A stretch of DNA of 64,000 bases from Perognathus longimembris pacificus (taxonomy: Eukaryota; Chordata; Mammalia; Rodentia; Heteromyidae), in contig NC_063162.1 of the NCBI RefSeq assembly GCF_023159225.1, forward strand, positions 90,047,880 to 90,111,879, in the 5' to 3' direction. The translations under genes and the position numbers were made by a program. Shown here piece by piece: positions 44,370-55,720 of this stretch. Position 1 is the first letter of the stretch; every line of letters starts with the position of its first letter. The notes beneath the pieces are model-generated. The model was not told the origin of the DNA. It worked only from the letters and a program-made list of their open reading frames with translations, and did not search any database.

Positions 44370-44641
44370 CTATATACATTTTATTTTATTATTTTATTTT
44401 ATTTTATTTATTATTATTATTTTTTTTTTTTTTTGGCCAGTCCTGGGGCTTGGACTCGGGGCCTGAGCACTGTCCCTGGCTTCTTTTTGCTCAAGGCTAG
44501 CACTCTGCCACTTGAGCCACAGCACCACTTCTGGCCATTTTCTGTATATGTGATGCAGGGGAATTGAACCCAGGGCCTCATGTATACGAGGCAAGCGCTC
44601 TTGCCACTAGGCCATATCCCCAGCCCCCTATATACATTTTA
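44370..44641 (-). mobile_element. IDL-Geo SINE with perfect 14-bp TSDs inside L1, reverse
   Basis: TSD ctatatacatttta at 44370-44383 and 44628-44641. The tail is compound: (TTTTA)n, then (TTA)n, then T15 (44384-44434). Geo and ID follow, ending 'catatccccagccc'. The insertion splits an older reversed L1. Confidence 0.96.
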
Positions 44642-44770
44642 GATCTAACTTCCACATATGAGAGAAAACACGTGTCCTTGGTCTCTTTGAACGTGATTTA
44701 TTTTACTCAACATAATTTTTCCAGGTTCATCTATTCCCTACAAACCACATTTTATTATTACTGATGGATG
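44642..44770 (-). mobile_element. Old L1 3' UTR/ORF2 end, reverse (right part)
   Basis: 'acttccacatatgagagaaaac', 'tgatttattttactcaac' and 'aggttcatctattccc' continue the L1 on the other side of the SINE. Confidence 0.6.
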
Positions 44771-44811
44771 CATTAAATGATCGATCTGCTGTCTGTCTAT
44801 TTATCTATTTT

Positions 44812-44902
44812 GTTTGAAGCCCTGGTTGGCTTAAAACCATGATCCTCAGATCTCAGCCCCCTGAGTAGCTAAGATTACAGCCATTGGTGCTTGGCTAAAA
44901 AA
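44812..44902 (-). mobile_element. B1 half of a B1-Geo SINE, reverse
   Basis: 'cctggttggcttaaaacc', 'gatcctcagatctcagcc', 'ctgagtagctaagattacag'. The Geo half is absent. Confidence 0.7.
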
Positions 44903-45711
44903 TCATTTAAAACTCAACTAGGCATAAAATTACTACTAAAATAATTCTTAATGTTTAGTTTCCTATGCTTTGGGTACTATGGACAAAACCACTCCTACTT
45001 TTACTTTGAAAATGATTTTTTTCAAAAAATTTAAGTTCCCTGAATTTGCAAAAAAAATTACTCTCATATTCCATTCCTCCAGCTTCTCCTAATGTTAAAA
45101 TTTTACATAAGCATAGTATAGTGATCAACTAAGAAATTATCATTAGTACAGTGTCATTAAGTAAGCCTCAGGTTTTATTTGAATTTTCCAAGTGTTTCTT
45201 CTCATGATGGTCTGTTTCTGTTCTAGGCTGAAGTCCATAAACCACACTGCCTTTCATGCAATGTTTTCTGCTTCTCCAATCTGCAACATGTCTTCAGTTT
45301 TCCCTTATCCTTATGATTTGCACACTCACCTACTAGTCCCGAGTAAGACATACTGTCTGAATTCTGATGTTGTTATCTTTAAGCTCTTGGTAGATTATGT
45401 GTCTGCTGGGTTTCTTCACTTTAAAGCTATTACTTTTTTTCATTTATAGCTAAATAAATATCTTGAAGGAGACATTTTAAGTTTTGAAAATAACCTACAT
45501 CTCTTCAAAGTTTGTGTACCAGTTTTGGCATACATTGGTAGAGCTTGTCTACAATGTATTTTTTATATATTACTATTATTAGTATTCCTATGCAACTATA
45601 CTTTACAGCTCCAAACTATGCTAGGAACTAGGGACAAACCCCAAGTGTAACACAAGCCACTTCCAAAGCTCTTGTCAATTTGGTCTGGAGTCAGAGAAGA
45701 TAAACAAACCA
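44903..45711. other. Unassigned DNA, perhaps ancient L1
   Basis: Parts (45060-45180) resemble reversed old L1 3' sequence, but the match is too weak to call. An 85-codon open frame at 45192-45449 resembles no known protein. Confidence 0.4.
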
Positions 45712-45747
45712 AACCACCACCACCACCAACAACAACAACACAACAAA
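45712..45747. repeat. (CCA)n(ACA)n simple repeat
   Basis: Short trinucleotide tract, CCA units followed by ACA units. Confidence 0.9.
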
Positions 45748-46034
45748 CCTTCTTTTGTCTGAGTATCACAGATCCACTCCCTTCTTCATTTCTTATGAAC
45801 AGTAGTGAAGGAAAGCCAGGGAGATGTAGGTATTCTGAACAGTAGATACCCAGATGATGTATACTGTCTGAGAGTTTCGTAGGTAATCTTCAACAACCTG
45901 GTGAGGCAAACATTTGTATCTCTAGTCTACATGTATTAGAGATCTTGGGCAGGCTGTAACAGGCCACAAAGAACATTTGGATACTTATATCATTTAGACC
46001 TGAACTTGATGATATGGTGACCAGGTGATATGGT

Positions 46035-46165
46035 ATGGTGATATATGATTATCATTAATATATTCATTTTTCTGAAGAGGAAATTGAAGACAGAGGGGAA
46101 CTTAGCTAAGTTCACACAGCTAGCACCACCTACTAGGAGTTGATCCACGCTTAACATGGGAAGGG
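46035..46165 (-). mobile_element. MIR SINE, reverse
   Basis: 'gaagaggaaattgaagacag', 'taagttcacacagctagcac' and 'taggagttgatcc' match the reversed MIR core. Confidence 0.7.
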
Positions 46166-48067
46166 GCAGTTTCTGGAAGAGGCTATGCAGTTTGCAGCCA
46201 GCAGGAAGAGCTTTTCTGGTTGAGGAGAAGGGAAGCAGTGTTCAGGAGTCGTTGGAACTGCTTGTATCATCACTGAAGTCTGTCTTTAGTTTACACTGAG
46301 CAAAGGCTCTGGTATGGCTTCCAGCCTTAAAAGGAGTGGCCAGGTCAGGAAATGTAACATGGCAGACCAAAATGGGACAGTTGTGTGAGCCATGGCTGGA
46401 CTTGAGATGAGGGAACAGTGCTGGGACTACTGAGCAGCAAGGTTCTCTTCTGTCAAATGAGAATAGTAACTTTAATCTTTCTCCTAGGAGCATGTGGACA
46501 TGCAAGGGAGATACAGATATGAGAATATAAAGAAACTTCGACAGCATCTCTTACTTCAGCTGGAATGCAGTGAGTAATTGTCTCCCTAGACTTGGATCTT
46601 CCCAAACTTACATACTATATGGTTGAATTTTGGGATGGAAATTCAACAGTCATTGTAACATTACAACCTTTAATAAGTGGATAATGGGAATAATAATAGC
46701 AATAAAGGGGAAAGGAGGAAAAATAAATTTATCAAATCCAGTTCCTAAGTATGGACCACAGTTAGGGAGAAGCTCTTACATGGGCCACAGGGACCCACCA
46801 ATCACTTCTGGGATTCTGAGGCCCTTTAAATCCTCTTTGAAGCTGAGAATGATACAGGAAAGGCAGCCTTGGGCCCCTTAGGAAGGAAGGTCAAAGCAGC
46901 TAGACAGACTTGAAAAATAGATCAAACAGAAATGAGATAAAGATTGATACACCTACCAGTGTTAAAGACATTTTAAGCCAAGGACTTAATGATAAAAAAG
47001 GAGTGTTTCCTTTTGTACGACTGGATTAAAAACAAAATGGTAATTCAGGGATTACCATTAAGCAATAAAATTGATAAAACAAATGTGTCATTTGGTTATT
47101 TCTTTATCAGCTTTTCTTTCTTTCTGACGTACCGTATTTACTCCTATCAATCTAGCAATTAGAAAAAGTTCTTGCAAATAATGAAAATGTTATACCAACC
47201 AAACTATGGAGTAAAGACTCTATTGTGCTAAGTAATGATGCTCTGTTCATTTAAATGTGTTTGTAAGCAAGTGTGCATAGCAATTTTCATTATGAGCTTT
47301 TACTAGAAATAAATAAAGCCCCAAATTTAGGGAGAGATTATTGCTTATTCCCTCATCCTAGGAACCCCTATTTGGCTACATCCTCTATGACTTCCACATT
47401 CTGTTGATACGGTAAGAGCCAGAAGCCTACAGGGCAATTAGTTTAGGTTTTGTCTACCCAGCACCAACATAAGCAATTGCAAAATGAAAAATTCAGCCAA
47501 ATCATTGGGCTTTGTGTGTGGAGGTTCCTGCATGACTTTAAATAGCCCGTTAGCTCTTTTCTGTTCAGTAAAAGGAAAATGCATTTCCACTAATTGGTTC
47601 TTTCATCGCCATGTGGACCACATTATCAATAATTGGCCTAGGAGGGTTAAGTGTGTTGAGTATTTCTTTGTGATGGGGAAGGAAGGAGAGAGAGACTTGC
47701 TGAGAGACAAGGGAAAGGATTGGTGGGTTGAGGATGGAAGAGCCAAGTAAGGAAAGTGCAGGGACAGAGGTGACATTGGTTGGAGATCTACCCCACGTTG
47801 GTAGCACTGTCCTTGTTTCTGTGCATTTGAATGTATCTTCCATGTTGTTCCAGTGGTACAACACAGGGATTCTTTAACATCAGTGTGCATCAGAGCTCCC
47901 TGGAAGGCTGGCAGAGCATTATTCACTGGGCCTACTCCCCACCTCCCATGTTACAGATTGTGTGGATGGGGTGAAGGCTCACAAATTCACATTTCTATTG
48001 GGTTACTAGGTATTGCGGATGCTTCTGTTCTGAGGATCGTGATTTGTAACTTGAAGGGAGTAGTTTT
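46166..48067. other. Unassigned, repeat-poor DNA
   Basis: About 1.9 kb with no recognised repeat. Several short open frames on both strands at 46242-48074 look random and match no family I know. Confidence 0.5.
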
Positions 48068-48145
48068 TTTGTGATTGCTTTGTTTTTGAGAGAGGGTCTC
48101 ATTATGTAGCCAAGGCAGCCTTAATCTTGTGATCCAGAACTTAAC
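48068..48145 (-). mobile_element. B1 SINE fragment, reverse
   Basis: 'tttgagagagggtctcattatg' followed by 'agccaaggcagccttaatc' and 'tgtgatccagaac'. Confidence 0.6.
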
Positions 48146-48493
48146 TACAAGGTTACATATGTACTGGGTAGGGTAGGGAAGCTAAGGTTGAAGCTCATCT
48201 CTCTGATTCCATGTAAAGAAGGCTTACTCCCCTGAGACAAAGGCTAAACAGGGGCCCAAGTGCCCAAAACCAATGGGTATGTTGCAACCTTTGTTTTTCT
48301 GCATGACAGTAACACCACAAACTGTTTTTGTAAATTCTACTCTGGGACTGAACTCTGGGTCCATTCTTTTTCTTCTCTAGTCTCTGCCAGAATCTGAAAT
48401 GCTCATTTTCCCCAGGACTCCACCCTTGGTCTTGTTCTCTTATTTTGGTAGGACAACACTATTTTTGTCTATGAACAGATGCATTTTTTCTGG

Positions 48494-48820
48494 TACAGTT
48501 ATCCCTTGGTATCTGTGGGGGATTCATTCCAGGACCCCTGTGGATATCAAAGTCTGCAGATGCTCCAGTCTCTTATGTAAGATGCCATAATATCCCCATA
48601 TAATCCAAACATATCTTCTTGTATAGTTTAAATAATTTCTAGATTACATATAATATCTAATGTAAATGCATAGAAGTAGTTGATTACACTGTTAAGGGAC
48701 GAATAGAAGATAGTCACTAGATGTTTAGAATAGGTTCAGTTTATTTTTCTAACATTTTTAATTTCAGGTTGGCTCAACCTGCAGATATGGGACTTGTAGA
48801 TATACAGTAGGCTGACTATA
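48494..48820. mobile_element. Tigger-like DNA transposon (non-autonomous fossil)
   Basis: It starts 'cagttatcccttggtatctg' after TA (48494-48495) and has the internal signature 'ggggattcattccaggaccc', 'gcagatgctccagtctc', 'tctagattacatataat'. It ends 'gatatgggacttgtagatat', 'acagtaggctgacta', then TA. The ends form a degraded inverted repeat. It fits the pogo/Tigger group with TA target duplication and is too short to encode a transposase. Confidence 0.75.
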
Positions 48821-48964
48821 TTGCATGAATGACTATCTTTACTGAGAGCTGTACTTAAGGTACCTATTGCTCTTGATGTGCTAGTACAGAAGACTCAAAG
48901 AAAAGTTTTAAATTAATTGATAGTGGATTTTAGAAGTCAGAGTTAAGGTGCAAAATCGTATTTT

Positions 48965-49210
48965 AAAAACTAGTGTGAGGGGCTGGGGATATGGCCTAGT
49001 GGCAAGAGAGCTTGCCTCGTATACATGAGGCCCTGGGTTCAATTCCCCAGCACCACATATACAGAAAATGGCCAGAAGTGGCGCTGTGGCTCAAGTGGCA
49101 GAGTGCTAGCCTTGAGCAAAAGGAAGCCAGGGACAGTGCTCAGGCCCTGAGTCCAAGGCCCAGGACTGGCAAAAAAAAATAAATTAATTAAAAAAAAAAA
49201 ACTAGTGTGA
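48965..49210 (+). mobile_element. IDL-Geo SINE with perfect 14-bp TSDs
   Basis: TSD aaaaactagtgtga at 48965-48978 and 49197-49210. The body 48979-49169 has ID ('ggggctggggatatggcc') then Geo ('tggctcaagtggcagag'). The tail is A-rich, interrupted by 'taaattaatt'. Confidence 0.97.
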
Positions 49211-49685
49211 CAAGCAGAATGTTTACCTTCTGGTCCTTGCTATGTGAAGATAGTAAAACCTTGTCAGATGGTATTGAGGGAGGAGAGAGGAGGAAGAAGG
49301 AAAACAAGGGTGTAGGGAGGAGCCAGGATTTAAAAGGATCACCCAGACTGGGTAGATCAATATCAAATGGCCATCCATTCAAAGCACCTGAAGCCCCCAC
49401 TGGGAGGCAAAACCAAGAAGCCAAGGAGTATGCGTTAGTGACCCAGGTCACCTAGCATCCTTCAGGTGACAGGTGACAGGTGTGAGGAGCTTCCTTGTAT
49501 GACCTTCTTGCAGGTTGGTAGAATAAACGACTCTCAATGACAGGAACAGCTCATCTCCCATTGACTTCCCATCTGGAGAGATCCATTCGGACTTCACATC
49601 TGGTTTAGTCTGTTTGACCACTCTAGGAGATCACATATTTCAATGGCCTAGGACATTCTTTTTTCTTTACATTCTTTTTTTCACT
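49211..49685. other. Unassigned DNA
   Basis: Overlapping open frames of about 85 codons on both strands (49188-49455), neither recognisable. 'aggtgacaggtgacaggtg' at about 49464 is a short tandem repeat containing CAGGTG E-box motifs. Confidence 0.45.
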
Positions 49686-49689
49686 TTCA

Positions 49690-49865
49690 GTAGGCTTAAA
49701 CTAGGGGCCTTGACCTTGCTAGACTAAGGCTCTACCACTTGAGCTACAACCCTAGCATTAAAACTACCATCCCCTGCCCCCTTTTTTTTCAGTACTAGAA
49801 ATTGAATTTAGAATCTCTAATGTACTAGGCAAACGCTTTACTACTGAGATACACCCCAACCCCCT
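49690..49865 (-). mobile_element. Two ID-like SINE fragments, reverse
   Basis: The first is 49690-49760 ('gggccttgaccttgctag', 'ctctaccacttgagctac'). The second is 49785-49865 ('cagtactagaaattgaattt', 'actactgagatacacccc'). Confidence 0.65.
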
Positions 49866-50318
49866 AGGCTTCTCTTAAACATAGCACAGGGTATAGTTTG
49901 GAGGCACCTGAGGTTTATAGGGTGCTTTAGAAAAGTCTCTTAGCTCCTGATTCCCGAGCTCTGGCCTGGAGAGAAGGAAAGGGAGTCCAAATGGAATGAG
50001 CTTCTGATCTCCTAATTAGAGGCTCAAAAGCCATGACCTCTGCCACCAGACCATGATCTTCACCCTCTGGAGGAGTGACCATTGCTTTAGTGACAACAGA
50101 TACATCTCTAGCCTTAATTTCTCTCATAAGCTATACATGTATTACTCAAACCCCATTGGAAACCATGCATTTTTCCACAAGTACCTCGATTCCTTCCATT
50201 CACCTAGATTTCTAGCTAAAAGTTATATATTTTTCCTGTTATTGCTGACATGGTCCACTCATTTCTTCAAAGCCTCATTGAAAACCTGATCAATTTCTCA
50301 TTCCTTCCCCAAGATTTA
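49866..50318. other. Unassigned DNA
   Basis: No feature that I can support. Confidence 0.45.
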
Positions 50319-50319
50319 T

Positions 50320-50384
50320 GTTTTTCTATTCCTTTTAAAAATTATATTAATTGTAGAAGGGGGAGGTTCATTGTGACATGTGTG

Positions 50385-50416
<32 letters not shown>

Positions 50417-51060
50417 AATTAGCACTCTATCTCTTAGATACATCCCCATGTCTGGATTTTGTTGTTGTTGTTGGTTAATTGGAGATAAAGTCTCATGGAC
50501 TTTCCTGCTTAGGCTGGCTTCAAACTGTGATCCTCAGATCTCAGCCTCCTGAGTAGCTAGGATTACAGGTGTGTGAACTACTGACACCTAGCATTGTGAC
50601 ATTTTCACACATATGTACAATGTACTCCATCAGATTCACCTCTCTCCATCTCTCTATCATTCCCTGTCATACTTCTTAACACAATTTCAACAGGTTTCAT
50701 TGTCCTATTTTTATGTATGATATAACATACTTCAAATGCATTTGCCCTCATTCATTCTCTTAATTGGCCCTACCCCCTACCCTGGGACCTATCTCCCAAT
50801 GTAGCCTGTTTTTCTTTCTCATTATTCAGTTTTCATTCTTTTGGTGCATATTCATCATACATAGAAGTTTCACCCTGGTGATTCACTTGTGCATATATTG
50901 TAATTTAATCAGATTACCCTTATATATCGATCTTTCTTTCACCATCTCCCTTATCCCCATTGTTCAGTCCCTTTTGGTGAATTTCCTGATGGTATCTTCA
51001 TGTATAGACACCATGTAGTTTTCCTCTTCCATCATTCTCTTTCCCTCTCCTGCCCTTCAT
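50320..51060 (-). mobile_element. Old L1 3' UTR, reverse, split by a SINE
   Basis: 50320-50379 and 50592-51060 form one reversed L1 3' region: 'attgtgacattttcacac', 'tgtacaatgtactccatcag', 'attcacctctctcc', 'gtttcattgtcctattt'. The open frame at 50764-51018 lies inside it and is not a gene. Confidence 0.6.
50369..50602 (-). mobile_element. B1(7SL)-Geo SINE with a (CA)n tail enclosed by TSDs, reverse
   Basis: TSD cattgtgacat at 50369-50379 and 50592-50602. A (TG)n tract (50380-50416, (CA)n in SINE orientation) sits between the TSD and the SINE, so it is the element's 3' tail. Geo is truncated. Linker 'ggttaattggagataaag' and the B1 half are intact. Confidence 0.9.
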
Positions 51061-51064
51061 CTCC

Positions 51065-52434
51065 TCAAACAGAAGCCAGAGCAGCATCAGAGATCAAAGG
51101 AAAGAAAATATGTGAGATAGGAGCCCATGTCAAATGTTAACTTATTGGTATGTCCATGGTCTTAAAATAGAGTTTGTTGAACTAATTCATATTTTTGTTG
51201 CTTCATCTTGAAATGTCAGTGTACTACAATGGAAGGAGCATGGAATTTGAAATACAAAATCCCAGTGATCTCTTTTAGTCAAGTATCTTTATGTGATAGC
51301 ACAAATGGCCACACATTCTGTATTTCTATTCTCTATACACACCCTTTTGCATGTGCATTTTCTTCAGTTCTGTCCCCTAGAAATGGAGCTTGTGTTTCTA
51401 ACACTTTGTGCTTGTCACTCGCTTTGTCAGTGGACCATTACAATATGTTACAAGCCAGAAGCTAAATTGTTTTTCATTGGAACTTACTTTTCTGCTGCAT
51501 TTGAAACACTAAAACCACCATTGAAATGAGCCTGAGCGACTTTGCAACAGGATGAAGGACATGGAGAACTAAAATGCCTCAACCAACCTTCTAACTGCTA
51601 GTTTTATGAGACTATCTCAGTTAACCCTTAGCTGACTGTCAGTATTTTCTGAGCCTGGCAGATACCAGATGGACTGAACTCAACAGAAGAACTGCCCCAT
51701 TAGGCTGAATACCTCATTTGGGCTTGCCCGGATGTTCAGGATTTTAGCATTGCAAGTTTTCCATCATAGCCCAGGCCTATGGTTCCTGGTTCTGTCCTGG
51801 GTAAACTGAGAGAGTAGATTATTTTATACTCAGATAACCTACAGAACGGTAAACTAATGAAATCATTGTTTTAATAGATACGTTTTGAAGTGCTTGGTTA
51901 TTCAGCAAGAAAATGAACCGACAGGCAAAACCCTGCTTAGTCTGCTTTCTGCATCTAGAAATGGAGTAGATACAAATCTAAAATGGTCAGTAGCAGTAAT
52001 GCAGTTTCCTCTCAAATGTGAACTACATCTGTGTTTGATTATTTATACTATGAAAGCTATTTTTTTCTCTCTCAAGTTTATAGTATCCTAATATTACCCA
52101 GAGGATCCAAATAGTTCTTTGAAAATATCATGAAGTAAAGATTTTCAAGTAAGAAAAAAAAACAGAAAAACAAATATATGCTAATAAAATGCCAATGAAT
52201 AAAGTATTTCAACTTCTAACTGCCTTCTGATGTATTTTTCTTTTATCCTTCCTTTTTTTTTCTTTTCTCTTGTCCTTTCTTTTCCATCATACTCCTGACT
52301 CCCTGTTGGAGGCTATTCAGCTATAGAATAAAGAAAGAGTAACATTTACTTAAAATTTAAGTTCAGAGTAGCAAATCGCAGCTCAACAGCAATTTACTTC
52401 AGCTGTTGTATCTTACTCTCTGATGTATTTTGTT
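51065..52434. other. Unassigned, repeat-poor DNA
   Basis: About 1.4 kb. A pair of overlapping plus-strand open frames (51208-51529) matches no known protein. Confidence 0.5.
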
Positions 52435-52561
52435 TATTTAAACACTTGTGAATGTTGGTGGAATGTCTATTATGTGCCAGGTAGAGTGCACTGCCATGGC
52501 TGGAAAATCAGAAGGAGCTCTTCTTCATGGGTCTTCCACAATAGCTAAGTCAAAGCATTTA

Positions 52562-52760
52562 TGGATGCTGGTGGCTTACATATGTAATCCTAGCTACTCA
52601 GGAGACTGAGATATGAGGATCATGGTTTGAAGTCAGCTTTGGCAAATAAACCTGAGACTCTTATCTCCCAACTAAATAGCAAAAAGCTGGATATGGAAGT
52701 GTGTCTCAGTTCAAGCCCCATTGCTCTCTCTCACACATACACATGCATGCTAACACACAC
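52562..52760 (+). mobile_element. B1(7SL)-Geo SINE with deleted Geo and CA-rich tail
   Basis: 'ggtggcttacatatgtaatcc' (B1) and 'ccaactaaatagcaaaaagc' (linker) are followed by a Geo half with an internal deletion ('gtgtgtctcagttcaagcccc'). A CA-rich tail follows. Confidence 0.8.
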
Positions 52761-52954
52761 ATACAAATATTATGAAGAAGCAGAAGTTTAGGGACATGGG
52801 AAAAGTTATTTCTTCCAGAAGAAGTAATGCTTGAAGTGGTATTTTAATGATGAGTATTCATTAAGGAGAGAAGTAATGGAATTGTGTATGTAGCAAGTTG
52901 TATTTTCTAAAGCTGCTTGCTATGATATTTCTGGGATATGTGTTTTTTTTTCCT

Positions 52955-53192
52955 TTTTGTTTGGTGTCAGTCTTGGGGATTGAATGCATGGCTGAGGCAT
53001 TGTCCCTGAGCTTTTGTGCTCAAAGCTAGTGTTCTACTAGTTAAGCCACTATTCTACTTCTGGCTTTTTGGAGGTTAATTGGAGAGAAGAATCTCACAGA
53101 CTTTTCTTCCCTGGCTAGCTTCTAACTGTGATTCTTAGATCTCAGCCTCCTGAGTAGTCAGGATCACAGGCATGAGCCACCAATTTCTGACA
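52955..53192 (-). mobile_element. B1(7SL)-Geo dimeric SINE, reverse
   Basis: 'gtgtcagtcttggggattg', 'gcattgtccctgagc' (Geo), 'ggttaattggagagaagaatc' (linker), 'tcagcctcctgagtagtcagg' (B1). Confidence 0.85.
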
Positions 53193-54359
53193 GGCATATG
53201 TGCTCTTTAAGAGCCATTCCTGGTGCTCCCTCCCTTTTGAATCTGATTGAGTCTGTGTGTAAGCACCTATTAAATTTTATATGAGACATACCTAAACAGA
53301 ACAATCATTTTTTACCAGAAATTCTAATTTCACCTGCATGTCTTTTATATTTATTTAATTGTTAACATTAACTTAGGAAATTCACCAGCCTTAACTTGGG
53401 GGAAAATACTGCTTTTTCTTTTCTACAAGTACTGAATGGATAATAAAATGTAAGATAAGAAGTTCTCACACCAACATACAACTTGCCTTACTCTATTTTT
53501 GGCATAGAATGGTTAAAATAAGAACTTAAAATACATGGGTTGCTGTTGGGTAGAAATGAGGAAAATAAATTAGCCGTGGAACTCTATACTGTTGTTATAC
53601 ATGTTGGAATTATAAAGATAGATTTATAACAATCGGGACCCTGAGCAAACAGAAGATGGTGGGACCACGTAGTTTCAAGGCCTGGCCTCAGCATGCATAC
53701 CAGAGACACAGTCTTTAGAGTTCATATCCCCCTCCCTGAGGCACTGGAGTGAGGCAAATCACTCATCTACAATAATACCAGATTCTCTTTAGCCTTGGAG
53801 TGATTCTTCTCCTTACAGTATCCCATGTCCCTCTATAAGTACTTCCTCCCACGGCCCAACTTTACAATACAGGCTTCTCTGCTGAGGTAGAGAAACAGAG
53901 GTTAGAATCGGTCAGGTATTTCTCATTTACTCATTTTATTTCAGTATAAAGCACATGTATGTGAGAAGCAATGTATTCTTACTGGGGTCACTTGTGAGCA
54001 GCATGAGTAGAGACCTGAAAATGAGTGGTAATCTCAAAATATGAACAAAATGATAAAATATGGGGATATGGCTTGCACTACCCAAGTGAGCAGGGGGAAA
54101 CTGAGGTTGAATATTTGTCTTGAGGCTCCTGTGGACTAAAAAGTAAGGAAATGCTGAATCAAAAAGTTAAAAGTTCCTTCCACTTGGAACATCTTAGGAA
54201 CTTTAATCAGCCCCTCCCCCTTCCAAGTTTCCTAAAAGGAAGATCCCCTATTTCTTATTTAACTAGGTACTTCCTAGTTAAATAGTTAAACTAGGTAGTT
54301 CCTTGATGCTTTATGCAATTGTGCAGAAGATTGTGGCTGATCTTTTTGTTTCTCTCCCA
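53193..54359. other. Unassigned DNA
   Basis: About 1.2 kb without recognised genes or repeats. A perfect 10-bp inverted repeat with a 7-bp loop lies at 54257-54283. Confidence 0.5.
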
Positions 54360-54640
54360 GTTTATGTATTAGGTGGCATGATGTGGTCAACAATACTAAA
54401 AACTGTAGATTTAGAAATCCAGATTTAAACCTCTCTGTACATCAGTTTGACAATAAAAATTAAAAAAAAAAAAAAGAAATCCAGATTTAAGTTCCTAGCT
54501 CATCAAGTCCTGGGTTTTGACACTGAGCAAGTTTCCAAACCTTACTGTTTTCTGTTTCCTCCTGAGTGATGAAACAACTCCAAATACTTGGGATTCTTCT
54601 GAGGATCAAAAGAGACAGTACACAGAGAATGATTTTCACA
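54360..54640 (+). mobile_element. MIR SINE, split by a tiny L1 insertion
   Basis: 'ggtggcatgatgtggtcaac', 'tgtagatttagaaatccag', then after the insertion 'gtcctgggttttgacactgag', 'gcaagtttccaaaccttact' and 'gaggatcaaaagagacag'. This is full-length MIR order in the plus orientation. Confidence 0.7.
54413..54489 (+). mobile_element. Ultra-short L1 3'-end insertion with perfect 16-bp TSDs
   Basis: TSD agaaatccagatttaa at 54413-54428 and 54474-54489. The 45-bp insert (54429-54473) is about 33 bp of L1 3' terminus ('ctgtacatcagtttgacaat') plus an A-tail. It matches the minus-strand 3' end of the L1 at 26881-28312. Confidence 0.88.
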
Positions 54641-55487
54641 TTCTATAACACACCAAAGTTTTCTTTTTTGTAGTCTGCATTCTTGTCCCTTGTCTATTTA
54701 TCCTCTCTAATCCAAATTGACTTTTGAGTTTACCATTGATTGGTACCAATGCCTGCTCATTGTCCTCGCTGCCTCCTGGGCAATGTGGCATATACCCATG
54801 TGTATGAACACAATTCGTGAGGATTCTGACATGCACCTTTGTGATGGGTTCTGGGAGTTGTGCAGTCTGCTTCTGGGATGGTCAAAGTTAGTAGGCCTAT
54901 TGATGCTAAAAGCATTATAAGAAGAGGAGAAAAACAGAATAAAGAATCAGATCCAGGGAGGAACTTCTCAACAGGGGCTAGGGCACTTCACTCACACCAT
55001 AAAGAAATGTCTGTGTTTGGTACTGCTAGGTGGTATCTGGTTGTGTTTTCTTAGGGCTTCCATCTCAGAGTTGTGACTGAAAGTCATGCACTTGGGACCC
55101 TGAACACAGAGTCCAAGCTGCTGAGGGTGGATAAGAATAGGAAGCAGGTAGTTCATCTGGTTCTCTGAAAGTTCTTATAGCTAGGTTATTTCTTTCCATT
55201 GATTATTGAGTTTCGGCTGGCTGCTCTACATTTGTTATGTCAACTGTTGTTGTTTCTGTGCAACATTTATAATAGCATTTTGAGGAATATTTAGACTTTA
55301 TGTCCCACCATCTTATTGCAGGTGAAAGTGGGCAGACAAGAAGGGAGATAGAAAAGGAGAAATGAAGACCTCCTGAAATGTTTTCTCAAATACATTATTT
55401 GTAAGAAAATCTTCAAGCCTGATATCACCAAATCAGTCATGTGTTGATAGATGTGGGAGTTAATGTAGAACCAAATAGAAGTTTTCA
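54641..55487. other. Unassigned DNA
   Basis: About 850 bp. No repeat or gene is recognised. Confidence 0.5.
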
Positions 55488-55488
55488 T

Positions 55489-55720
55489 AAGGATTGTTAA
55501 GGGATTGGGAATATGGCCTAGTGGTAGAGTGCTTGCCTCGTACACATGAAGCCCTAGGTTTGATTACTCAGCTCCACATATATAGAAGAAGCTGGAAGTG
55601 GTGCTGTGGCTCAAGTGGTAGAGTGGTAGCCTCGAGCAAAAAGAAGCCATGGACAGTACTCAGGCCCTGAGTTCAAGCCCCAGAACTGGCAAAAAAAAAA
55701 AAAAAAAAAGGATTCTTAAG
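55489..55720 (+). mobile_element. IDL-Geo SINE
   Basis: TSD aaggattgttaag (55489-55501) and 55708-55720, 12 of 13 identical. ID ('ggattgggaatatggcc', B box 'ggtttgattac') is followed by Geo ('tggctcaagtggtagag') and an 18-A tail. It is more diverged than the other IDL-Geo copies. Confidence 0.95.

Noticed and set aside
49188..49455. Overlapping 80-87-codon open frames on both strands considered as a small gene
   Set aside because: There is no start context, homology or splice context. The low-complexity purine block (about 49280-49320) makes chance openness likely.
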